From positions 1 through 20,948 of IMG/VR virus record IMGVR_UViG_3300025872_004046: DNA of 20,948 nt; one strand, 5' to 3'. Both the position numbers and the translations under genes were made by a program. Below, piece after piece: positions 1 to 6,641 of this stretch (positions are counted from its first letter, which is position 1; every line of letters starts with the position of its first letter). The notes below the pieces were generated by a model that did not search any database, was not told where the DNA came from, and saw only the letters and a program-made list of their open reading frames with translations. The stretch is from a virus.

Positions 1-890
1 TGCTCACCCAGTCTGGGAAGAAGGTGTTCACCCGGCCCGAAATCCTCGAGGCCGCCAAGTCGGTGGGTGAGAACCCCAACCCCATTTTCAATAAGTTTCG
101 CTCCGGGCATGGCCAGTACACCATCACCCCGCTGAAGCGTAAGACGGACACGGAAGTCCTGCAGGATCTCAAGGATCGGTTCGAAATGCTCCATAAGCTC
201 ACGGATGGCACCACTCGCAGCCAGATTCGCAGCTTGGTGGTGACAGGCGCCCCAGGCGTGGGCAAGTCTTACACCGTCACGGAAGTCCTCTCCAAGCTCT
301 CGGAAGAGCGATACGAGGTGGTGAGTGGCGCCGTGTCAGCCGTCGAGCTCTACAAGCTCGGGTATCGCATGCGCAAGCCCGGTTCCGTGATTGTCATGGA
401 TGACGCCGACTCCATCTTCACCGACGAGGATGCCTTGAACATCCTGAAGGCGCTCTGCGATTCCAGCAGCACGCGGCGCGTCAGCTGGTTGAAGGACTCC
501 TCTACTCTCCGCGATGATGACGTTCCCCAGAGCTACGAATTCCATGGGGCGTTCATTTTCATCAGCAACTTGGACTTCCAGAAGTATGTGGACGAGGGTG
601 GCAATAAGTTTGTGAAGCATTTCGAGGCGCTGATGTCTCGCAGTCTCTATCTCGACCTTCGACTGCATGACCGTCAGGCCGTACACCTTTGGGTCTCGCA
701 TATCGCTCGCTCGGGCCTGCTGAAGCGTGAGGGCGTACAGACCAAGCAGGAAGAGATTCTGGAGTGGTTGGGTGATTATCAGGACGAGCTTCGGGAATAC
801 TCGCTCAGAACTTTGGTGAAGCTCTGTAACCTCATGAAGTCGCATCCCCAGGATTGGGAGAAAATGGGTCGGGTGTTGCTCTGTAGGTAG
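1..890 (+). CDS. AAA+ family ATPase, 5' end missing
   Basis: A P-loop ATPase of a type common in large aquatic phages. Counting from a GTG at 24, the Walker A motif GAPGVGKS lies at about residues 75-82 and the Walker B motif VIVMDDAD at about 121-128. Further on comes a sensor-like FIFISN, then EALMSRS, as in AAA+ ATPases of this phage family. The frame is open upstream of the GTG to the first base and reads like coding sequence (LTQSGKKV), so I treat the gene as truncated by the window edge and not as starting at 24. An N-terminal segment with RPEILEAAK could be a small DNA-binding helix bundle; that is inference. Base composition is odd: sampled lines are about 62% GC, against 25-43% in sampled lines further on. 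Its exact job in the phage is not known to me. Confidence 0.85.
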   Translation, partial: LTQSGKKVFTRPEILEAAKSVGENPNPIFNKFRSGHGQYTITPLKRKTDTEVLQDLKDRFEMLHKLTDGTTRSQIRSLVVTGAPGVGKSYTVTEVLSKLSEERYEVVSGAVSAVELYKLGYRMRKPGSVIVMDDADSIFTDEDALNILKALCDSSSTRRVSWLKDSSTLRDDDVPQSYEFHGAFIFISNLDFQKYVDEGGNKFVKHFEALMSRSLYLDLRLHDRQAVHLWVSHIARSGLLKREGVQTKQEEILEWLGDYQDELREYSLRTLVKLCNLMKSHPQDWEKMGRVLLCR

Positions 891-905
891 GAGCACACCG
901 AGGTG

Positions 906-931
906 GGGCCTAGTGGGTGACGCCTAGGCCC
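906..931 (+). terminator. GC-rich hairpin after the ATPase gene
   Basis: GGGCCTAG (906-913) and CTAGGCCC (924-931) form a perfect 8-base-pair stem with a 10-base loop, starting 15 bases after the ATPase stop codon. No T tract follows, so it is not a classical intrinsic terminator. It may be a 3'-end stabilising or processing structure. The stem is clear; the function is inferred. Confidence 0.5.
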
Positions 932-961
932 TGGAGAGCAACAAGGATCGAGCATCTGCTA

Positions 962-967
962 TATAAT
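962..967 (+). promoter_or_regulatory. Possible -10 box TATAAT
   Basis: An exact TATAAT lies at the point where the sequence changes from GC-rich to AT-rich and upstream of the small-gene cluster. The base group 17 upstream (CAACAA, 939-944) is a poor -35 match, unlike the four strong promoters elsewhere in the window. It would need an activator or be a different promoter class, or it may be chance. Confidence 0.3.
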
Positions 968-1121
968 ACGGTATGGAAATCTCTAGTCGAAATTGGATAT
1001 AGAGGACGATATAAACCCCTCATCTACACATTCCTTCGGTATGGAATTCTGCTGTAACTCTCAATGTTGTCTTGTAAAAAATTTTTCTGCGCAATTTTCC
1101 ACCCTATAACCCTGCTGATAT

Positions 1122-1313
1122 ATGTCATCTTCTCTGTTCATTTCTCTAGTTACGGGCGTCACGTTATTCCATTTCATGTCCATTTTTCCGGAGAAATTTT
1201 CACCCAAAGCTCTGATAACGGCTGGGATAACATCATTGACAATCGTGATATTCAGTGTTATCATGATATTCATGAAACTTTTTCATCTCATCTATCTCAT
1301 CATCTGGGGGTGA
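1122..1313 (+). CDS. Small hydrophobic protein, probably membrane, function unknown
   Basis: A 63-residue frame starting with ATG, with an in-frame TGA only two codons upstream, so this is the only ATG start. Two hydrophobic stretches (about residues 3-21 and 30-62, the second broken by one lysine at about residue 52) suggest one or two membrane segments joined by a short PEKFSPK loop. No clear Shine-Dalgarno sequence precedes the ATG. The stop codon falls four bases before the TTG start of the next frame, which suggests coupling. T-rich DNA readily produces hydrophobic false frames, and an overlapping frame (1064-1369) competes, so the call is tentative. No family recognised. Confidence 0.4.
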   Translation: MSSSLFISLVTGVTLFHFMSIFPEKFSPKALITAGITSLTIVIFSVIMIFMKLFHLIYLIIWG

Positions 1314-1316
1314 CGT

Positions 1317-1493
1317 TTGCAACCGAAAAACAGACCCTATGTTTACACCGCCTTCACAAACCATTATAAGTATAGTACAGTTGTCTATGCCAAAAACGTG
1401 AAACAGGCGCGACAATATGGACGATATGAAACCCTGAAAGTGATGGGACGATGCGCCGTGGTGCGCCGAGATGTAGTGGAGGATATGAAATGA
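1317..1493 (+). CDS. Small conserved-type phage protein, TTG start
   Basis: A 58-residue frame I found by reading back from the ATGA overlap with the next gene. It begins LQPKNRPYVYTAF and continues with a basic, well-composed protein (YAKNVKQARQYGRYE, then MGRCAVVRRDVVEDMK). No in-frame ATG lies near the front. TTG at 1317 is the first start after the in-frame stop of the preceding frame, and GGGGGTGA stands just upstream as a ribosome site. The last four bases overlap the next gene as ATGA, as expected in a coupled phage operon. Its composition looks coding and it resembles small proteins in T4-like phages, but I cannot name a function. The main doubt is the rare start codon. Confidence 0.6.
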   Translation: MQPKNRPYVYTAFTNHYKYSTVVYAKNVKQARQYGRYETLKVMGRCAVVRRDVVEDMK

Positions 1494-1726
1494 ACATACC
1501 TGATTTGCTAGAAATTGCCGTGGCATGGAAGCGTGCCGCCCGCCCCACCGACGAAGAACAAGAAAAAGCCGATGCCCGGGTATCCATTTGCAATGGTTGC
1601 GAACATAAGGCATTTCGAGAATTTCTACACATCTATGTGTGTGATGCCTGTGGATGTCCCCTAAATAAAAAAATCTATAGTCCCAGGGGTCCCGAGGCCT
1701 GTCCGAAAAACAAATGGCATATTTAA
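1490..1726 (+). CDS. Small cysteine-rich zinc-binding phage protein
   Basis: A 78-residue protein with cysteines at 34, 37, 51, 54, 56 and 71, in the order CNGC, CDACGC and a final CPKNKW. The first two pairs probably bind one zinc ion. Small phage proteins with this layout (two CxxC pairs and a terminal CPxxKW) are common in T4-like phages and have no assigned function. I chose ATG 1490 and not the upstream ATG at 1451, because GTGGAGG lies seven bases before 1490 and the ATGA overlap with the preceding gene fits the operon style. A role in binding nucleic acid or a host protein is possible but unproven. Confidence 0.75.
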   Translation: MNIPDLLEIAVAWKRAARPTDEEQEKADARVSICNGCEHKAFREFLHIYVCDACGCPLNKKIYSPRGPEACPKNKWHI

Positions 1727-2376
1727 ACAGCAACATCCCGGTGATGAGTTGTTTTGTCCGGGGAGAATATCTACAGAATCATGAACGGGGATTCGGGGAG
1801 TTTTATCCCTGTGTGGCGTTTGCTGTGATTAGTCGTCCCGGAGAAGCCACGTTGTTCAACATTCTCATGGAAGATGGGGGTGTTTGGTGGGGTGTTCCCA
1901 TCAGTGCCTTGTGCTGGAAGCACTGTGAACCGCGTCCATTAGAACAATTGCAACTCTGGAACAATTTCAGTTACAACATCAGCGTCACCACATTTGCCGC
2001 CTTGAGTGGATTAACTTGTGTGTATTATGATAGAGACAACATCAAGCACTCAGGAGAATATCTGTTCACCTTGGATTGGGCCCAAGGAGATTACTCAGAA
2101 CTGCGCTATGGATACAGCGAAACACCTGACAATCATAAATGTGGTCATGTCATTCGATTGGATTCCGGGCATTTCGCCATTCAACCCAACAACAGAATGC
2201 GCTTCTTTGACCCTAGCTTCACCGTGAAGAAAGATGTCGTGGTACATAGATTAATCAATCAAAGAACCTACCGAGTGGAAAATTCCCCTAAATATACTAC
2301 AGAAGATAGTAACAGGTTCTATTACGACATCATCCACGAGGACTCGGATGGCTCTACCAGCGGGCGTGGCCAATGA
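1714..2376 (+). CDS. Conserved phage protein of unknown function (about 220 residues)
   Basis: Starts with MAYLNSNIPVMSCFVRGEYL and contains FYPCVAFAVIS, GVWWGVPISALCWK, LEQLQLWNNFSYNISVT, CGHVIRLDSGHFAIQPNNR and ends near FYYDI. From memory this pattern matches a hypothetical protein found widely in marine T4-like phages. It has no signal peptide, no membrane segment and no catalytic motif that I recognise. It is rich in aromatic residues and predicted to be mostly beta structure, so a small globular cytoplasmic or virion-associated protein is likely. The ATG overlaps the end of the zinc protein gene by 13 bases, and its own end overlaps the next gene by 29 bases, so the three genes are probably translated together. 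Confidence 0.7.
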   Translation: MAYLNSNIPVMSCFVRGEYLQNHERGFGEFYPCVAFAVISRPGEATLFNILMEDGGVWWGVPISALCWKHCEPRPLEQLQLWNNFSYNISVTTFAALSGLTCVYYDRDNIKHSGEYLFTLDWAQGDYSELRYGYSETPDNHKCGHVIRLDSGHFAIQPNNRMRFFDPSFTVKKDVVVHRLINQRTYRVENSPKYTTEDSNRFYYDIIHEDSDGSTSGRGQ

Positions 2377-3124
2377 AAAGGCATATGCAAGTTTTTTTGA
2401 TTCTTTTTACCGAGAAGCAAAAAAAGTAAACCCCAAAATGTCCGGCGTGACATTGGTGTTCAAGGATTCAATGGGACGTAGCATCACACTGAACAATGTC
2501 ACAGCAATGCGTCATGTAGGGGCCAAAGGACGTAAGGCAGACCTTGCTGTGTATAGAAAAAATGCGCCCACACCATATAAAATTAGCATTAAGGATAACA
2601 CATCCATTTATTGGGGAAGTGAGGACAAATACATTCGTCAAAAATATGCACCTATGATATTGAAATATATCAAGACATTAGATAATGATGATATTGTATC
2701 CTATGATGCAAAAAATAAAAAATATATTCTAAAAGGAAAATTAGCACTCACCATTGATAAGTCATCAAAAAATAAAACGGTATTTGGGTCAGAAACCCGA
2801 ACAGGTGATAATGATTGTGATGTGGTGGTTCGTGGTCAAATCAAAATAAGTGATGTGAACAAGGATGTGAAGAATAATACTATAACATTCAATGTGAAAA
2901 GAATTTACGAAAACATTCAAGACATACCTGAACGAGAAGAACCTGTGTTGTTCGTTTATAATGAAGGTGGTAAACGTCCTCGTTCCACATTTAACACAAA
3001 AAACTCTGATATTGAAGATGAAATATTGGTTTCCATCACCGAACTTCCTGGTATCCGAGGGGCATTTCGTTCCCGTGAAAATGCCGAATATGAAATTGAA
3101 AAAAATGGTATTTGGTTGATATGA
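2348..3124 (+). CDS. Hypothetical protein with weak nuclease-like motif
   Basis: 258 residues, start MALPAGVANEKAYASFF, with GAGG before the ATG at good spacing inside the preceding gene. Residues 63-82 (D65 followed by YKISIK, with S80 and K82) resemble the D...(E/S)xK core of PD-(D/E)XK nucleases, and a long lysine-rich region follows. This is only a motif resemblance; a structural or assembly role is equally possible. The gene becomes more AT-rich toward its 3' end. It is the last gene before the promoter at 3126, so it probably ends a transcription unit. I do not recognise the family. Confidence 0.65.
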   Translation: MALPAGVANEKAYASFFDSFYREAKKVNPKMSGVTLVFKDSMGRSITLNNVTAMRHVGAKGRKADLAVYRKNAPTPYKISIKDNTSIYWGSEDKYIRQKYAPMILKYIKTLDNDDIVSYDAKNKKYILKGKLALTIDKSSKNKTVFGSETRTGDNDCDVVVRGQIKISDVNKDVKNNTITFNVKRIYENIQDIPEREEPVLFVYNEGGKRPRSTFNTKNSDIEDEILVSITELPGIRGAFRSRENAEYEIEKNGIWLI

Positions 3125-3125
3125 C

Positions 3126-3154
3126 TTGACAAACACCACACATCAACATATATT
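3126..3154 (+). promoter_or_regulatory. Strong sigma70-like promoter
   Basis: TTGACA at 3126-3131, a 17-base spacer and TATATT at 3149-3154, two bases after the stop codon of the preceding gene. Transcription would begin near 3161, about 20 bases before the zinc-finger gene. It has the same layout as the promoters at 7607, 17997 and 20646. Confidence 0.85.
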
Positions 3155-3181
3155 ATCTCTGTGACTTTTCCGGAGAAAATT

Positions 3182-3394
3182 ATGCGAACGTGTGCTCGGT
3201 GTAAAACATATATTCCACAATCTCGCCTTGATGTACTCCCCGACACACAAACCTGTGTGGGTTGTTCCGGCGTTCAGAAATATGTGGGTGCAATGGTGTA
3301 TGACCATAAGACCGCCGGCCGTGTGGTATTTGTCCGTCCAGAAAACAAAGAAGCAGTTCACACACTATCACGATTCGTAAATCGGGGTAGATAA
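3182..3394 (+). CDS. Small DksA/TraR-like zinc-finger protein
   Basis: 70 residues with CxxC at 4-7 and 25-28. The spacing and the segment IPQSRLDVLPDTQTCVGC closely follow the C-terminal zinc finger of DksA/TraR proteins, which bind the secondary channel of RNA polymerase. The long coiled-coil of DksA is absent, so this is a finger-only protein, and polymerase binding is inference. I chose ATG 3182 and not GTG 3161: CCGGAGA lies six bases upstream, and the promoter at 3126-3154 would start transcription at about 3161, making the upstream codon unusable. It is the first gene of its transcription unit, a position that suits an early regulator of host transcription. Confidence 0.75.
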   Translation: MRTCARCKTYIPQSRLDVLPDTQTCVGCSGVQKYVGAMVYDHKTAGRVVFVRPENKEAVHTLSRFVNRGR

Positions 3395-3423
3395 GTATAT
3401 CGGACCTATGTGAGGAGTAACTT

Positions 3424-4017
3424 ATGGATACCAGTATCATCATTACAGAAAATTTCTACAATAATCCCCATGAAGTGCGTCAACATGCACTGAATCAAGA
3501 ATATAAAGTTCGAGGAAATTATCCTGGACTACGAACCATTTCATTCTTGAATGATTCCATCAAAAATACTATTAATGGCATCATTTCACCCCACGCCGGT
3601 AATGTCACCTGGTGGGGCGGTGATGGACCTGATAATTACACGGGATGTTATCAGCTCACCACGGCAGCAGACAGAACTTGGATTCATGCCGACCACACCA
3701 CGAAGTGGGCAGGGGTGTTATACTTGACTCCGGGTGCCCCACATACCGGCGGTACAGGATTGTTCCGTCACAAGAAAACTGGATGGTTCAAACAACCTGT
3801 GTTACCTAATGGTAAAACTGACACCGAGGCGGAATCGAAAATTTCCAACGAGTTTCAAGATTATACCAAATGGGATTTGTTTGATGTTGTGGGAAATCGT
3901 TTCAATCGGTTAGTGATGTATCGCGGTGATTATTATCATGCATCTTTAGATTACTTTGGAAAAGATTTACAAGATGGTAGATTGTTCCAGGTATTTTTCT
4001 TCAACACTGAGCGGTAA
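3424..4017 (+). CDS. DUF6445-like 2-oxoglutarate/Fe(II) oxygenase fold protein
   Basis: 197 residues. The pattern matches the DUF6445 family: an N-terminal NFYNNPHEVRQHAL, then WIHAD with the metal-binding pair H88 and D90, TTKWAGVLYLTP, a distal histidine at 172 in DYYHAS and R186 near the end. These are the HxD...H facial triad and the 2-oxoglutarate-binding arginine of the cupin-type dioxygenases. Substrate is unknown; members occur next to halogenases and in marine phages. Start ATG 3424 has GAGGAG eight bases upstream. It lies between the zinc-finger gene and the purine gene in one apparent unit. Hydroxylation of a small molecule or protein is the likeliest activity, from fold only. Confidence 0.75.
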   Translation: MDTSIIITENFYNNPHEVRQHALNQEYKVRGNYPGLRTISFLNDSIKNTINGIISPHAGNVTWWGGDGPDNYTGCYQLTTAADRTWIHADHTTKWAGVLYLTPGAPHTGGTGLFRHKKTGWFKQPVLPNGKTDTEAESKISNEFQDYTKWDLFDVVGNRFNRLVMYRGDYYHASLDYFGKDLQDGRLFQVFFFNTER

Positions 4018-4023
4018 TATTTT

Positions 4024-5046
4024 ATGATTCGTCATGCAGACATTGTTGTGGATTTACAGGCCGGTGACACCGGCAAGGGTAAGGTGTCACATTGGCTTGC
4101 CAAGAATTTCAAATATGATGCCGTACTACGATATAACGGTGGTGCCAATGCCGGTCACACCATATATCATAATGGACAAAAGGTGGTGACACATCAGGTG
4201 CCTGTGGGTGTGTTTTATGGCATCCCAAGCATCATTGGGTTGGGGTGTGTTGTGAATCTCCCAAAACTTCGTGATGAAATTGATATGTTAAAGAATCTTG
4301 GGTTTCAGGCTCCCATCATGATTGATGGAAGATGCCATGTCACCACAGAAGAACATATCAAGGAAGATAGTGATGACACAAAGATTGGTACCACCCGTCA
4401 AGGCATTGGTCCCACTTACCGAGACAAGTATGCCAGAACAGGCACACGCATCGCCAACTTTTTGAAATATAACAGTTGGGATATCCCGTATGACATGATT
4501 GATACCTATAGATATTTTCATGGTGACAATCGTGAAATGAACATACTATGCGAAGGTGCACAAGGATTTCAAATTGACATTGATTGGGGCGATTATCCCT
4601 ATGTTACTAGCTCACATTGCACCTCAGGTGCTGTGGCATTGAATGGTGTTCCACCTCGAAGCTGGAGAAGTGTGTATGGTGTTATGAAGGCGTATGAAAC
4701 CTATTCAGGATTCAAAACCCATTTCACAGATGATTCTCCTATATTTGAAAAGATACAAGAAGTGGGTCAAGAATTTGGTGCCACAACTGGAAGAAAGCGT
4801 CAGGTCCGTTGGTTACATCTTGACGGAGTAATTCAAGCTATGTATATTAATGATGTGACACATCTTATTATTAACAAGATAGATGTGTTAGAGCAAGTAG
4901 GAAAGTACGGTGTAGTGTTCAATGGAACTCGAACAATGCTTGATACAGCTTCACAATTCAAGGGCTTTGTTGAGGATACCATTCGTTGGCATTATCGTAG
5001 TGATTTGCATAGTATAACATGGTCATCAACACCGGAGGGTGTATGA
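4024..5046 (+). CDS. purA: Adenylosuccinate synthetase family (PurA/PurZ-like)
   Basis: PurA enzymes join aspartate to IMP using GTP, on the way to AMP; phage PurZ does the same to dGMP to make diaminopurine. Motifs in order: GDTGKGK (14-20), GGANAGHT with catalytic H45, GTTRQGIGPTYRDKYA (122-137), EGAQGFQIDIDWGDYPYVTS (177-196), ATTGRKRQ (253-260) and NKIDVL (284-289), the guanine-recognition segment. At 340 residues it is far shorter than E. coli PurA (about 430) and matches the compact archaeal/phage form. The usual GDE is GDT: the catalytic aspartate (D15) is kept, but the next residue is threonine as in PurZ. The ATG follows the oxygenase gene by six bases, and its stop overlaps the kinase gene (ATGA). 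The enzyme family is certain; whether it acts on IMP or dGMP is not. Confidence 0.92.
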   Translation: MIRHADIVVDLQAGDTGKGKVSHWLAKNFKYDAVLRYNGGANAGHTIYHNGQKVVTHQVPVGVFYGIPSIIGLGCVVNLPKLRDEIDMLKNLGFQAPIMIDGRCHVTTEEHIKEDSDDTKIGTTRQGIGPTYRDKYARTGTRIANFLKYNSWDIPYDMIDTYRYFHGDNREMNILCEGAQGFQIDIDWGDYPYVTSSHCTSGAVALNGVPPRSWRSVYGVMKAYETYSGFKTHFTDDSPIFEKIQEVGQEFGATTGRKRQVRWLHLDGVIQAMYINDVTHLIINKIDVLEQVGKYGVVFNGTRTMLDTASQFKGFVEDTIRWHYRSDLHSITWSSTPEGV

Positions 5047-5810
5047 GAATTTTAGTTATGGGTCTTCCGGGTTCAGGAAAGTCCACATTGGCAAAAGTAT
5101 TGGCAGAAAAGTTGAATGCTGTATATCTGAATGCCGATGATATTCGAAAGCAATACAATGATTGGGATTTTTCTGAGGAAGGAAGAGTTCGTCAAGCTCA
5201 GCGCATGGCAGATTTGTCATGGGTGGCAGAAGATTATGAAAAGAATGTAGTAGCAGACTTTGTGTGTCCCACTGAACAAACCCGTAGAAGGTTTAGTGCC
5301 GACTTCACCATCTTCATGGATACCATTCAAGAAGGACGATTTGAAGATACCAACAAGGTGTTTGAACGTCCTTTACACCCCGATGTTGTGATTTCTGAAT
5401 GGGGTAATGTTGAAGACCAAGTAAAGGATATTGTATGGCGTATCAACATGGGTGTTGCTTTCAGCCATCAAAAGCCCACAGGTCTAATGATTGGAAGATT
5501 TCAACCATTTCATCCTGGCCATAAGAAGTTGTTTGAAAAGATTTTGGAGAAGCAGGGACAGGTGATGATTATGGTTCGAAACACACACGGCTTGGATGAT
5601 AAAAATCCTTTTGCTTATGCTGAAGTAGTGGAAGGTATCAACAAGGCACTTCAAGAATATCGTAATAAATATATTGTTGTTCAGGCGCCTAACATTTGCG
5701 GTGTTTATTATGGGAGGGATGTCGGTTATGAAGTTGAAAGAATTCATTTGGATGCGGAAACTGAGAGCATTTCTGCGACTGATATTAGGAAAAAGATGGC
5801 TGAGCAATAG
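5043..5810 (+). CDS. APS-kinase-like domain fused to a nucleotidyltransferase (NMNAT-like)
   Basis: 255 residues in two domains. Residues 1-120 resemble adenylylsulfate kinase: P-loop GLPGSGKS (7-14), NADDIR (30-35), DFSEEGRVRQAQRM (42-55), DFVCPTEQTRRRF (72-84) and FEDTNKVFERP (100-110), corresponding to the APS-binding segments. Residues about 146-255 form a small HxGH nucleotidyltransferase: GRFQPFHPGH (151-160) and ISATDIR (243-249), as in nicotinamide-nucleotide adenylyltransferases. Start ATG 5043 overlaps the synthetase stop; the upstream in-frame start at 5019 lies inside that gene and is rejected. NadR has the opposite domain order, and animal PAPS synthetase has the same order but a much larger sulfurylase. 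Possible products are PAPS or NAD; substrates are unproven. Confidence 0.82.
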   Translation: MRILVMGLPGSGKSTLAKVLAEKLNAVYLNADDIRKQYNDWDFSEEGRVRQAQRMADLSWVAEDYEKNVVADFVCPTEQTRRRFSADFTIFMDTIQEGRFEDTNKVFERPLHPDVVISEWGNVEDQVKDIVWRINMGVAFSHQKPTGLMIGRFQPFHPGHKKLFEKILEKQGQVMIMVRNTHGLDDKNPFAYAEVVEGINKALQEYRNKYIVVQAPNICGVYYGRDVGYEVERIHLDAETESISATDIRKKMAEQ

Positions 5811-5814
5811 AGTA

Positions 5815-5994
5815 TTGTTTGTTAAGGCCGTCATTTATCGTTTCTTTTCAGTTGGTGCCACGTTTCTGATTTCTTTTGCCGTTACAGGAAGCTTTCAAAT
5901 AAGTTTAAGTATCTCTGCATTGGATTTCATTGGAAAGACATTGTTGTATTTTGTGTTTGATGTAAGTTGGAACAACATGATAAAGAGGATGTGA
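5815..5994 (+). CDS. DUF2061 membrane protein
   Basis: About 59 residues matching DUF2061, a small two-helix membrane family: FVKAVIYRFFS, then TFLISFAVTGSFQISLSIS, then a helix with GKTLLYFVFDVSWN. The family signature of KA.xWR, TG, and the xKxxLYYxxxxxW end is visible. The start is uncertain. TTG at 5815 gives the normal family length and lies just after the kinase stop; ATG at 5752 would add 21 residues and overlap the kinase gene by 59 bases. The function of DUF2061 is unknown. It would sit in the host inner membrane. The stop shares an A with the next ATG (TGATG). Confidence 0.7.
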   Translation: MFVKAVIYRFFSVGATFLISFAVTGSFQISLSISALDFIGKTLLYFVFDVSWNNMIKRM

Positions 5995-6641
5995 TGTATT
6001 GTATTTTTCATCTTCCAAGATGTGGATCGCATTATTTACATAGCTTGTTAAATACAAGTTTAAGTTTGTTGAATCCTATTCATATGAAAGATGATATTGA
6101 ACCTTTTAATCCTGCGTTCAATACTGCACAAACCGTGCAAGAAAAATATCAACAATTCATTTCCAGAACACCTCATCCTGTCGTAAAAATGGTTATTAAC
6201 CATTATCCTGAATTGGCCGAAGATTTTTTAAGGCATCCAGGATATACAACTTTGTTTATCAAACCTAAAGATTATAGAAAACGTTTACTAAAAGCTTTGG
6301 TAGAAAAACACTTCAAAACTTATAGCGGTGGTTCAGATAGAAAGAAAATTCGAGAACCTTTCGTTGGAACACTAGAATTTTCTGATGAGTTGATTCGAGA
6401 AAGATTTCTTCATTATTCAATACACATGAAGTATGAAAATAAATGTGATTATGTTTTCTATGATGAAGATATTTTTGAAAATCCACAGAGCATTCAAACT
6501 TTGTTTAATTTGCCTGTGACAATTCCAAAATATAAAAGAGTTGCTCCTTTTTATGATGATGAAATCATGTTGATAAGCAAAGAACAATTTAACACACAGT
6601 ATAACCGAATATCGCAAGAAATATTAGGAGAAGTTATATGA
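5994..6641 (+). CDS. Sulfotransferase-like protein
   Basis: 215 residues beginning MYCIFHLPRCGSHYLHSLL. The segment LPRCGSHYL (7-15) is the 5'-phosphosulfate loop of P-loop sulfotransferases, and LFIKPKDYRKRLLKAL (87-102) sits where the 3'-phosphate-binding segment of the family is expected. The C-terminal third (YDEDIFENPQSIQTLFNLP) is like the end of bacterial and phage sulfotransferase domains. Start ATG 5994 follows AAAGAGG and overlaps the DUF2061 stop; the earlier in-frame TTG at 5967 is rejected. A sulfotransferase needs PAPS, which the kinase-like protein encoded 184 bases upstream could supply. The acceptor is unknown. The sequence is divergent, so a non-catalytic role cannot be excluded. 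Confidence 0.68.
   Translation: MYCIFHLPRCGSHYLHSLLNTSLSLLNPIHMKDDIEPFNPAFNTAQTVQEKYQQFISRTPHPVVKMVINHYPELAEDFLRHPGYTTLFIKPKDYRKRLLKALVEKHFKTYSGGSDRKKIREPFVGTLEFSDELIRERFLHYSIHMKYENKCDYVFYDEDIFENPQSIQTLFNLPVTIPKYKRVAPFYDDEIMLISKEQFNTQYNRISQEILGEVI

Larger units (their letters stand above)
891..1121. other. Intergenic stretch with no convincing gene
   Basis: About 230 bases between the ATPase and the next credible start. It holds the hairpin at 906-931, a TATAAT box at 962-967, and a 10-base direct repeat CGGTATGGAA at 969-978 and 1037-1046. A longer alternative frame (ATG at 1064 to 1369) and a 22-codon frame from 1041 exist, but neither has a ribosome site or protein features I trust. GC content falls sharply across this stretch. 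Confidence 0.6.

Noticed and set aside
1064-1369. 101-codon + strand frame across the small membrane gene
   Set aside because: Poor protein composition (scattered histidines and cysteines), no ribosome site, and it conflicts with the frame that runs into the next gene by overlap.
1233-1736. Long minus-strand frame of 167 codons
   Set aside because: It lies opposite two genes with clear features, has no ribosome site, and all other genes in the window are on the + strand.
5967-5993. Earlier in-frame start for the sulfotransferase-like gene
   Set aside because: It is a TTG within the DUF2061 gene, with the family start and a ribosome site fitting ATG 5994 better.
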